Source: Methanomicrobia archaeon LH_S13
GTDB taxonomy: Archaea; Halobacteriota; Syntropharchaeia; Alkanophagales; Methanospirareceae
Direction: 5' to 3'
Assembly: GCA_023659785.1 (NCBI GenBank)
Contig: JAGXOR010000048.1
Location: 1-8,570, forward strand
DNA: 8,570 nucleotides
A model generated the notes under the pieces. The model made no database searches. It was given only the letters and a program-made list of their open reading frames with translations, and had not been told where the DNA came from. Shown here in pieces: positions 1-6,171 of this stretch; positions within the stretch are counted from its first letter, which is position 1; every line of letters begins with the position of its first letter. The position numbers were made by a program, and so were the translations under genes.

Positions 1-11
1 GAACCTTTTTT

Positions 12-54
12 AGTGAGTTCGGAAGCTCCTTGCGATAGCTAGGAGTAGTTCACT
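12..54 (+). other. Bulged stem-loop in the fwd leader
   Basis: Bases 12-19 pair with 47-54 (8 bp, two of them G-U). After a one-sided 5-nt bulge (CGGAA, 20-24), bases 25-30 pair with 41-46 (6 bp, one G-U), closing a 10-nt loop at 31-40. The 3' side ends 24 nt before the fwdD start. A run of six or so T residues at 6-11 lies just upstream and may be the terminator of a gene outside the window. If the hairpin is transcribed with fwdD it is a leader structure; otherwise it may be the 3' end of the upstream transcript. I do not recognise a known RNA family. The pairing was worked out by eye, without an energy calculation. Confidence 0.4.
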
Positions 55-78
55 TGTATGAGTTAAAAGTAGATAAAA

Positions 79-459
79 ATGGGGACAAAAGTAAACTTGA
101 TAAGTGGAAGGACAATTGTGCAGGGCCAGAATTTAGACAGAAAACTTTCGGAAGCGTACTTTAATGAAGTGGCGACCTGTGAGTTAAACAGCAGCGATAT
201 GGAAAAACTGGGTGTGGCTGCGAATGAGCGGGTGAAGGTGAAAACGAATTATGGGGAAGTGGTGGTGAAAGCGAAGGAAAAAGCGGGGACCCCTGAGGGA
301 GTTATTTTTATCCCTATGGGACCCTGGGCAAATGCTGTTGTCAGCGGCGATACGCATGGAGCGGGTATGCCCTCTTATAAGGGCATAGATGCAGAGATAG
401 AGCCCACAGAAGAGGAAGTTTTGCGGGTAAAAGAGTTGATGAAGACGTATATGGGATAG
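79..459 (+). CDS. fwdD: Formylmethanofuran dehydrogenase subunit D (FwdD/FmdD)
   Basis: This 126-residue protein is the small subunit that corresponds to the C-terminal molybdopterin-dinucleotide-binding domain of larger Mo/W oxidoreductases. It packs on FwdB and completes the pterin-binding site of formylmethanofuran dehydrogenase. The whole chain is one double-psi beta-barrel-type domain: an N-terminal segment with SGR and QG, a central VKVKTNYGEVVVKAK strand pair, and the glycine-rich stretch near residues 76-100 (IPMGPWAN, then GDTHGAGMP) that is typical of the family's ligand-binding end. Length matches the family (about 125-130). The ATG has only a weak purine-rich site upstream. It is the first visible fwd gene, 18 nt before fwdB. 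Identity is firm from sequence character and the fwdB-A-C neighbours. Mo and W isoforms cannot be told apart. Confidence 0.93.
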   Translation: MGTKVNLISGRTIVQGQNLDRKLSEAYFNEVATCELNSSDMEKLGVAANERVKVKTNYGEVVVKAKEKAGTPEGVIFIPMGPWANAVVSGDTHGAGMPSYKGIDAEIEPTEEEVLRVKELMKTYMG

Positions 460-477
460 GAGGAAAAAAAGGAAAGA

Positions 478-1782
478 ATGGTAGAAGTTACGGACGTTGT
501 ATGCTCCTTGTGTGGGTGTGTATGCGATGATATCGTGGTAGAAGTTGAGGATAACAAAGTGACGAAGGTGAAGAAGGGAGCATGTGCAGTGGGGAAGAGC
601 AAGTTAATGGGGCACGGAAGGATAGAAAGCCCTGCGATAAGAGAGAACAGCAGCTTGAAGGAGTGTTCTTATGACGATGCGATAAAGAAGGCGGCGGAGA
701 TACTGGCGGCTGCGAGAAAGCCGCTTTTGTATGGTTGGAGTTCTACGGTCTGTGAGGTGGATAAAGTAGGAGTGGAGCTTGCAGAGGAGATAGGTGGTAT
801 CATAGATAATACCGCTTCGGTCTGTCATGGACCCTCGGTGCTGGCGATTCAGGACGTTGGACTTCCAAGTTGCACGCTGGGAGAGGTGAAAAACCGTGCA
901 GACCTCATTATATACTGGGGTGCAAATCCCGCTGCTGCACATGCTAACCACATGAAGCGGTATTCGTATATTTCAAAGGGGTACTGGACGGAAGAAGGCA
1001 AAAAGAAGAAGAAACTTGTCGTGGTGGATGTAAGGAAGACGACGACGGCGAAGCTGGCGGACGTATTCTTGCAGATAGAGCAAGGAAAAGATTATTTGGT
1101 GTTCTCTGCGTTACGGGCTCTTTTATACGGCTATGAAGATGTGGTGCCGGAAGAAGTAGGTGGCATTTCGAAGAAAAACCTGTTAGAGACCGTGAGGATA
1201 ATGAAAGAAGCAAAATTCGGGATAATTTTCTTTGGTCTGGGCGTGACGCACACGAGAGGAAGACACAACAACATCGTAAATGCGATACAGACGACGAGAG
1301 CAGCCCATACACACACCAAGTTTAGTATAATGCCCATGAGGGGTCATTACAATGTAAATGGATTCAATCAAGTATGCACGTGGGAAACGGGGTATCCATT
1401 TGCCGTTGACTTATCCAGAGGCTATGCGTGGTATAACCCGGGAGAGACGTCATCTACGGACCTTTTAGTGAGGCGCGAGTGTGATGCTGCGTTATTTATT
1501 GCTACTGACCCAGGAGCGCATTTCCCGGCTGAGTCAATAAGACACCTCTCTAAGATTCCTGTTATTCAAATAGACCCATTTCCTAACCCGACGACCGAAT
1601 TTGCAGACGTTGTCATTCCGGCTGCGATAAGCGGAATAGAGGCGGAAGGGAACGTCTATCGGATGGACAATATCCCTATACGACTGCGAAAGTTAGTAGA
1701 TACTGAATACATGGCAGATGAGGAGATAATGAAGAGGATACTGGATGAGGTGAGAGCGATAAGGGAAAAGGAGGGCGAATAA
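478..1782 (+). CDS. fwdB: Formylmethanofuran dehydrogenase subunit B, catalytic Mo/W-pterin subunit
   Basis: FwdB is the formate-dehydrogenase-like subunit that reduces CO2 to formate (or the reverse) at a bis-pterin Mo/W centre; formate travels by an internal tunnel to FwdA. The N-terminus carries an iron-sulfur motif, with Cys at 9, 12, 14, 16 and 36, suited to one [4Fe-4S] cluster. The metal-ligand motif ASVCHGPS places the ligand Cys at residue 116. Its codon is TGT at 823-825, so this is the cysteine form, not the selenocysteine form known in some Methanococcales and Methanopyrus. The 434 residues match full-length FwdB. A GGAGG at 459-463 and a nearer GGAAAG at 471-476 precede the ATG. 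The gene ends 1 nt before fwdA, which implies translational coupling. Confidence 0.96.
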   Translation: MVEVTDVVCSLCGCVCDDIVVEVEDNKVTKVKKGACAVGKSKLMGHGRIESPAIRENSSLKECSYDDAIKKAAEILAAARKPLLYGWSSTVCEVDKVGVELAEEIGGIIDNTASVCHGPSVLAIQDVGLPSCTLGEVKNRADLIIYWGANPAAAHANHMKRYSYISKGYWTEEGKKKKKLVVVDVRKTTTAKLADVFLQIEQGKDYLVFSALRALLYGYEDVVPEEVGGISKKNLLETVRIMKEAKFGIIFFGLGVTHTRGRHNNIVNAIQTTRAAHTHTKFSIMPMRGHYNVNGFNQVCTWETGYPFAVDLSRGYAWYNPGETSSTDLLVRRECDAALFIATDPGAHFPAESIRHLSKIPVIQIDPFPNPTTEFADVVIPAAISGIEAEGNVYRMDNIPIRLRKLVDTEYMADEEIMKRILDEVRAIREKEGE

Positions 1783-1783
1783 A

Positions 1784-3478
1784 ATGGAAGAAGGTGAATT
1801 ATTAATACGAAACGGAGTGGTTTACGACCCTATAAACGGCGTGAAGGGCGAGAAGAAAGACATTTGCATTCGTGACGGCAAAGTAGTGGAAGAGGTAAAG
1901 AATCCGAAGATAATTGATGCTGAGGGAAGAGTTGTGATGCCCGGTGGTGTGGACATCCATTCGCACATTGCCGGTGCTAAAGTAAATGCAGGGAGGTTGT
2001 TCCGACCGGAAGACGGAAGAAAAGGGGTGAAGGCGAGGACAAAAGTTTGCAGACCGGAATCAGGCTATTCGGTGCCGAATACGTTTGCCACGGGCTACCG
2101 GTATGCGAGGATGGGCTATACATTCGTGATGGAAGCGGCAATGCCTCCTCTTGCAGCGAGACACACGCATGAGGAGATGGTGGACATTCCGATATTGGAT
2201 AACGCTGCACTGCCACTTATTGATAACAACTGGATGACGATGGATTACGTGAAGAGCGGCGACACAGACCTGCTTGCGGCTTATATCGCATGGATGATAA
2301 AGGCAACAAAGGGATACGGCGTGAAAGTAGTGAACCCTGGGGGAACAGAGGCGTGGGCATGGGCAAAGAACTGTGATTTAAATGATGCAGTGCCTTATTT
2401 CGATGTTACACCGGCGGAGATAGTAAAGAATTTAGCAGTGGCGAATGAGAAGTTCGAGATGCCGCACAGCATCCACGTGCATGGGAACATGCTGGGACAT
2501 CCGGGAAACTATGGAGTAACAACATCAACTTATGACCTTGTAAAAGGAATAAAACCGTATAGAGACCGTCCGGCTATGCACGCGACACACACGCAGTTTC
2601 ACGCTTACGGTGGCACAAGATGGGGCGATTTCGAGTCGAAGGCGGATGTGATTGCGGATTATATAAACAAAAACGAGAATGTTAGTATTGATCTTGGCTC
2701 GATAATACTGGGTGACACCACGACAATGACCGCAGATGGACCGATGGAATACAGTTTGTATCAGATAACAGGTCGAAAATGGACGAATCACGATGTTGAA
2801 CTTGAAACAGGTTCAGGAATAACACCGTTTTTGTATTCCGGTAAATCGCCGGTAAATACCATCCAATGGGCAATAGGACAGGAGTTGGCACTGCTGGTTA
2901 AAGACCCGTGGAAGCTGGCACTCACAACTGACCATCCAAATGCGGGACCTTTCATCGGGTATCCGATTATTATCTCGATGTTGATGAGCAAGCGCAGACG
3001 GGATGAATCTGCGGAGGATATGCACAAGGTAATATTTGACCGAGCGGAATATTCTTCAATAGACCGCGAATATGATTTAAATGAGATAGCGATAATAACA
3101 AGAGGAATGGCTGCGAAGACTCTGGGACTGCATGAGCATGGCAAGGGACATCTCGGCGTTGGTGCTGACGGCGACGTTGCAATTTACGATATTTTACCTG
3201 AGGAACGCGATGCGGGGAAAATCCAGAAGGCGTTCCTGAATACGAAATACACGATAAAAGGCGGAGAAATAGTGGTAAAGGACGGCGAAGTAGTAGCGAC
3301 ACCTGCGGGAAAGACGTATTTCGTGACGCCGGAATGTGACGAAAAGCTGACGGATGAGATGATGGTCACTTTGAAGGACAGGTTCGAGCATTATTACTCG
3401 GTAAATTTCAATAATTACCCGGTTCAGGACGCTTATGTGCCTAATCCATACGAGATAAAAGCACCTTGGAGGAGCTAA
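1784..3478 (+). CDS. fwdA: Formylmethanofuran dehydrogenase subunit A, zinc amidohydrolase
   Basis: FwdA condenses formate with methanofuran, or hydrolyses formylmethanofuran, at a binuclear zinc site of the dihydroorotase/urease superfamily. Metal-site signatures are in the expected order: HSH (His59, His61), the likely carboxylated lysine in GVKVVNPGG (Lys181), HVHGN (His231, His233), a His-rich strand HATHTQFH (266-273) and the catalytic aspartate in LTTDHPNAG (Asp383). The 564 residues match the full-length family of about 570, and the N- and C-terminal small beta-domain segments are both present. A strong GGAGGG site at 1770-1775, inside the end of fwdB, serves the ATG with an 8-nt spacer. 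No missing active-site residue was seen. Confidence 0.97.
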   Translation: MEEGELLIRNGVVYDPINGVKGEKKDICIRDGKVVEEVKNPKIIDAEGRVVMPGGVDIHSHIAGAKVNAGRLFRPEDGRKGVKARTKVCRPESGYSVPNTFATGYRYARMGYTFVMEAAMPPLAARHTHEEMVDIPILDNAALPLIDNNWMTMDYVKSGDTDLLAAYIAWMIKATKGYGVKVVNPGGTEAWAWAKNCDLNDAVPYFDVTPAEIVKNLAVANEKFEMPHSIHVHGNMLGHPGNYGVTTSTYDLVKGIKPYRDRPAMHATHTQFHAYGGTRWGDFESKADVIADYINKNENVSIDLGSIILGDTTTMTADGPMEYSLYQITGRKWTNHDVELETGSGITPFLYSGKSPVNTIQWAIGQELALLVKDPWKLALTTDHPNAGPFIGYPIIISMLMSKRRRDESAEDMHKVIFDRAEYSSIDREYDLNEIAIITRGMAAKTLGLHEHGKGHLGVGADGDVAIYDILPEERDAGKIQKAFLNTKYTIKGGEIVVKDGEVVATPAGKTYFVTPECDEKLTDEMMVTLKDRFEHYYSVNFNNYPVQDAYVPNPYEIKAPWRS

Positions 3479-3493
3479 TAGAGGGGAGAAAAA

Positions 3494-4282
3494 ATGCAGA
3501 CGATAAAATTAAAGATAAAGGAAGAAGTTACGAGTGGAGCGGCGAAGATACCGGTTGAGGTGGATCCATTGACGCCGGATAAACTTGCAGGAAAAACAGA
3601 AGCGGAGATAAAAGCGGTGAAGGTCTGGTGGGGAAACAAAGAGGAGAATACAGGCGACCTGTTTGACGTGAGCGTGGAAGGAGAAGCAGGGAGTGCGGAA
3701 GAAGTAAAAATAGTGCTGGAAGGTGATTTGTCAAGGGTGAAGCACATAGGTGACGGTATGAAAGCAGGAGAGATAGAGGCACAGGGTGACGTGGACATGC
3801 ACTGCGGTGCGATGATGCAAGGAGGTCGAGTTACAGTTAAGGGAAATGCAGATTGTTGGGCAGGTCGTGAAATGCGTGGCGGAGAGCTGATAATAGAAGG
3901 CGATGCAGGAGCTAACCTCTGTGCAATGTATCGAGGCGAGATGACCGGTATGACTGGCGGAAAAGTGATTGTGGGGGGAAATGCCGATGAGTGTGCCGCA
4001 CAGTACATGGCTGGTGGCGAGATATTGATAAAGGGAAATACAAACATTCTCGCGGGATTGAACATGAGTGGCGGGAAAATAGTGATAGAAGGCGATGCAG
4101 TAATGCCCTGTGCGGATATGACAGGTGGAGAGATGATGGTGAAGGGTAGTAAAGTACGGGATATAATACCCTCGTTTAGGTTGGTGGGCACGGAATCAAT
4201 AGATGGAGTGGAGTACAAGAAATACATTGGTGACCTCGCAATGACGGAGAAGAAGGCAAAGGGTGTGCTTTACGTAAAGTAA
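3494..4282 (+). CDS. fwdC: Formylmethanofuran dehydrogenase subunit C, GXGXG beta-helix subunit
   Basis: FwdC is a structural subunit related to the C-terminal GXGXG domain of glutamate synthase; it forms a right-handed beta-helix that bridges FwdA and FwdB. Seven helix turns can be read from a repeated M-x-(A/G)-G-x4-x-G-(D/N) unit starting at residues 89, 108, 127, 153, 172, 191 and 209. Spacing is 18-19 residues except for one 26-residue interval, where about seven residues (around MYRGEMTG) are inserted. The N-terminal 80 residues form a non-repeat region. Length (262) is close to the family's usual 265-270. A GAGGGGAG site at 3481-3488 precedes the ATG. The stop codon lies inside a GTAAA tandem repeat. 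The gene ends the visible fwd operon; fwdE, fwdF and fwdG do not follow. Confidence 0.95.
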   Translation: MQTIKLKIKEEVTSGAAKIPVEVDPLTPDKLAGKTEAEIKAVKVWWGNKEENTGDLFDVSVEGEAGSAEEVKIVLEGDLSRVKHIGDGMKAGEIEAQGDVDMHCGAMMQGGRVTVKGNADCWAGREMRGGELIIEGDAGANLCAMYRGEMTGMTGGKVIVGGNADECAAQYMAGGEILIKGNTNILAGLNMSGGKIVIEGDAVMPCADMTGGEMMVKGSKVRDIIPSFRLVGTESIDGVEYKKYIGDLAMTEKKAKGVLYVK

Positions 4283-4303
4283 AGTAAAGTAAAGTAAGGT
4301 AAA
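4274..4303 (+). repeat. Pentanucleotide tandem repeat (GTAAA)x6 across the fwdC stop
   Basis: Six contiguous 5-nt units run from 4274: four perfect GTAAA, one GTAAG (4294-4298) and one more GTAAA (4299-4303). The first two units encode the last Val-Lys of FwdC and its TAA stop at 4280-4282. Because 5 is not a multiple of 3, successive units place TAA in all three frames. The tract looks like a slippage-prone microsatellite. Confidence 0.85.
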
Positions 4304-4307
4304 TGCG

Positions 4308-4315
4308 TTTAAATA
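4308..4315 (+). promoter_or_regulatory. TATA box (BoxA), probable promoter of the thiolase module
   Basis: TTTAAATA is a near-ideal archaeal TATA element. A start site about 22-27 nt downstream of its centre would fall near 4335-4340, giving a leader of roughly 45-50 nt that contains two Shine-Dalgarno-like sites before the thiolase ATG at 4385. It lies just after the end of fwdC, which supports separate transcription of the CoA module. The initiation site was not determined. Confidence 0.5.
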
Positions 4316-4319
4316 CACC

Positions 4320-4345
4320 TATTTTTTATTTTTCTTTATTCTTTT
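4320..4345 (+). terminator. T-tract terminator after fwdC
   Basis: This stretch is almost wholly T (T6, then T5, T3 and T4 runs broken by A or C) and lies about 40 nt after the fwdC stop. Archaeal RNA polymerase commonly terminates at such T-runs without a hairpin, so this is a plausible end for the fwdDBAC transcript. It overlaps the predicted start region of the next promoter. Confidence 0.5.
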
Positions 4346-4373
4346 AGTAAAGAAAAGAAGGAGGAATTGGAGA

Positions 4374-4379
4374 GGAGGG
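4374..4379 (+). promoter_or_regulatory. Ribosome binding site deciding the thiolase start
   Basis: GGAGGG lies 5 nt before the ATG at 4385, the usual spacing. Upstream in-frame TTG (4367) and GTG (4379) codons are possible starts, but the ATG also matches the usual N-terminus of the family (MRRIAIIGIGHTKFG), so it is preferred. A second GGAGG at 4360-4364 is too far from the ATG. Confidence 0.7.
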
Positions 4380-4384
4380 TGAGT

Positions 4385-5569
4385 ATGAGGCGGATAGCAA
4401 TAATAGGCATTGGGCATACGAAGTTTGGGCGGGCATCGAAGACGTCTCTTGAGTTGTTCTCAGAGGCGGCACTGGAAGCAATTGACGATGCAGGAGTGGA
4501 ATTGAAAGACACAGAAGCTTTATTTCAAGGTGCCGCACTTCCGGGTTTTGAAGAGGGGCAGGTAATGCCTGCGGTATTCTCTGCTGCTGAACTCAACATG
4601 TGTCCTATACCTGCGACGAGATATGAAGGAGCATGTGCCTCAGCTTCGATTGCAATACGCGAAGCAGCAATGTGGGTCGGCTCAGGGGAATATGACATGG
4701 TACTGGCTGGGGGAGTGGAAAAAGCGTCGTCGATGGGGACACTATTTGCAACGAGGACATTTGCGATGGCATGCCACGCGCCAACAGAGGGACCTGTGGG
4801 GCTCACGTTCCCTGGGGTATTTGCAATGGCAGCAAGGCGGTATTCCAAAAATTATGACATACCAATAGATAAACTGCGAGAGAAAATGGCGCACGTTTCG
4901 GTAAAGAATCATAAGCATGGAGCTTTGAATCCGTTGGCACAGTTCTATAAGAAGTTAGGCGACCTGAAGGTAGAAGATGTAATAAATTCGAGATATGTAG
5001 CAGACCCGCTGACGCTGCTGGATTGCTGTCCGTTTTCTGATGGTGCAGCGGCTGTTGTGCTCTGCGCTGCGGAGGAAGCGAAAAAGTATACGGATGACCC
5101 GGTTTATATATTGGGGACAGGACAGGGCTCAGGAGGTCCGTTATCAAAGATGGAGGACTTAACGAAGCCAGTTTCAAGAATAAACTCTGCAAGAATGGCG
5201 TTTAAACACGCAGGGCTCAGCCCTTCGGATATAGATGTGCTTGAACTCCACGATTGTTTTACGATTGCGGAATTGATAGCACTTGAAAGTATGGGTTTCT
5301 TTGGTTGGGGAGAAGCAGCCGATGCAACTGCGGATGGACAAACGGATTTGGGAGGGAAAATACCTGTGAATATGTCTGGTGGATTAATAGGAAAGGGACA
5401 TCCGATAGGAGCAACAGGGGCATCTCAGGTTTACTGGCTCGTTAAGCAGATGAGAGGAGAAGCACCTAAAGACAACCAAATCAATCCTGTTCCGGAATAC
5501 GGAATGACGGATACGCTTGGAGGCGACTTCGGGACATTATGCCATATTATAGTTGGGAGGACAAAATAG
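4385..5569 (+). CDS. Acetyl-CoA acetyltransferase (archaeal SCP2-type thiolase)
   Basis: This 394-residue thiolase either makes acetoacetyl-CoA from two acetyl-CoA or cleaves 3-ketoacyl-CoA. Visible signatures are the N-terminal IIGIGHTKFG strand, the nucleophile motif EGACASAS (Cys84), the HDCF motif (His289, Cys291) that replaces the NEAF of bacterial thiolases, and GKGHPIGATG (His339). A further Cys386 (GTLCH) lies near the C-terminus. This is the archaeal subtype that normally works with a DUF35 partner, and one follows here. In several archaea that pair also includes HMG-CoA synthase for the mevalonate pathway, which is absent from this window; a hydroxyacyl-CoA dehydrogenase is present instead. 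Direction and chain-length specificity cannot be read from sequence. The gene is full-length and has its own probable promoter at 4308. Confidence 0.93.
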   Translation: MRRIAIIGIGHTKFGRASKTSLELFSEAALEAIDDAGVELKDTEALFQGAALPGFEEGQVMPAVFSAAELNMCPIPATRYEGACASASIAIREAAMWVGSGEYDMVLAGGVEKASSMGTLFATRTFAMACHAPTEGPVGLTFPGVFAMAARRYSKNYDIPIDKLREKMAHVSVKNHKHGALNPLAQFYKKLGDLKVEDVINSRYVADPLTLLDCCPFSDGAAAVVLCAAEEAKKYTDDPVYILGTGQGSGGPLSKMEDLTKPVSRINSARMAFKHAGLSPSDIDVLELHDCFTIAELIALESMGFFGWGEAADATADGQTDLGGKIPVNMSGGLIGKGHPIGATGASQVYWLVKQMRGEAPKDNQINPVPEYGMTDTLGGDFGTLCHIIVGRTK

Positions 5570-5576
5570 GGAATAG

Positions 5577-5708
5577 CCACTAATTTATAAAGTTACACAA
5601 ACTTTTCCAAAAGAAGAACTTTATGGTTTGACAAATCAACTGCGAAGGGCATCTGTATCGGTACCAGCGAATATAGCTGAGGGATGGGGCGAGGAATTAC
5701 AAAAAAAG
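5577..5708 (+). pseudogene. Remnant of a four-helix-bundle (S23 / 23S rRNA intervening-sequence) protein
   Basis: Beginning just after a TAG at 5574-5576, this frame reads LIYKVTQTFPKEELYG, then LTNQLRRASVSVPANIAEGWG. That is the diagnostic middle of the S23/four-helix-bundle family (typical form: YKLTKxFPKEExYGLTxQxRRAAVSIPxNIAEGxGR). Only about 37 family residues (5580-5690) are present. The N-terminal helix and its start codon, and the last two helices, are missing, so it cannot be a functional S23 protein. The frame stays open into the DUF35 gene, and a TTG at 5628 could in principle start a 174-residue fusion, but no Shine-Dalgarno site supports it. It is most likely a decayed insertion left between thiolase and DUF35. 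Confidence 0.75.
5584..5591 (+). promoter_or_regulatory. Possible TATA box upstream of DUF35
   Basis: TTTATAAA matches the archaeal TATA consensus and lies 15 nt after the thiolase stop. It overlaps codons of the S23 remnant (IYK), so the match may be coincidental. If used, transcription would start near 5610-5616, giving a leader of about 120 nt for DUF35. The evidence is the motif alone. Confidence 0.25.
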
Positions 5709-5732
5709 ATGGTAGGAAAAGAGCAGGAAGAA

Positions 5733-6152
5733 ATGGAAAAGGGATACACGGTTTTAACGTATGCAGAATATGAGGAAGGTTTGAGAAACGGGAGATTGTT
5801 AGGACTGAGATGTGCATCTTGCGGTGGGATAACCTGTCATCCAATGCCTGTTTGCCAGTGGTGTGGTAGGAGGGTCCTTAAGAGGATAGAATTGAGTGGA
5901 GAAGGCGAGTTGACAACGTTTACGGTAATCCGTGTGCCATCAGAGGGATTTGAAGAGGATGCACCTTATATCCCCTGTTTGGTGAAGACAAAAGAAGGTC
6001 CTTGTGTTGTAGGGCGGCTTGATTACAATACGGAAAATGCAATGCAAGAACTAATCGGTAAGCAGGTGAAAATGAAAGGTTCATACACTTATGAAGGCGA
6101 TAAGTACTCTGGTGGGGCTCACACGTGCCCGGTATTTGGAGTTGTAGAATGA
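5733..6152 (+). CDS. DUF35 zinc-ribbon / OB-fold acyl-CoA-associated protein
   Basis: This 139-residue protein has an N-terminal rubredoxin-like zinc ribbon (Cys27, Cys30, Cys41, Cys44, with an extra Cys35) followed by an OB-fold from about residue 48 to the end. DUF35 proteins bind next to SCP2-type thiolases. In the archaeal mevalonate pathway they hold thiolase and HMG-CoA synthase together and shelter the CoA ester as it passes between them. Its position between a thiolase and a hydroxyacyl-CoA dehydrogenase suggests a similar scaffold role here, which is inference. The start is uncertain: ATG 5733 (weak GGAAG site) gives the usual N-terminus a few residues before the GLRNGRLLGLRC motif; ATG 5709 would add 8 residues, and TTG 5628 would add 35 derived from an S23 remnant. 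The gene ends 19 nt before the next. Confidence 0.85.
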   Translation: MEKGYTVLTYAEYEEGLRNGRLLGLRCASCGGITCHPMPVCQWCGRRVLKRIELSGEGELTTFTVIRVPSEGFEEDAPYIPCLVKTKEGPCVVGRLDYNTENAMQELIGKQVKMKGSYTYEGDKYSGGAHTCPVFGVVE

Positions 6153-6171
6153 AAAGGACAAAAGAAAAGCC

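Noticed and set aside
1..42. Possible C-terminus of an upstream gene (open frame ending with the TAG at 40-42)
   Set aside because: Only 13 codons are visible, they show no recognisable signature, and they overlap the hairpin. It cannot be told from chance.
12..54. Archaeal SECIS element (GGAA opposite an A in a stem near fwdB)
   Set aside because: FwdB has a TGT cysteine codon at its metal-ligand site, and no gene in the window contains an in-frame TGA that looks like selenocysteine. The upper stem and 10-nt loop also differ from the short GC stem expected. An upstream selenoprotein gene outside the window cannot be excluded.
3475..4227. A 250-residue open frame on the minus strand
   Set aside because: It lies wholly opposite fwdC, is Ser/Pro/Thr-rich and of low complexity, and has no family signature. 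Purine-rich, repeat-bearing coding sequence readily gives long antisense open frames.
4623..4868. Plus-strand open frame inside the thiolase gene
   Set aside because: It is an out-of-frame shadow of the thiolase with a biased Trp/Arg/Gln-rich composition and no motif.
5628..5732. DUF35 protein starting at TTG 5628 as a normal N-terminus
   Set aside because: These residues belong to the S23 family rather than to DUF35, and no Shine-Dalgarno site precedes the TTG. It is kept only as a possible fusion in the findings.
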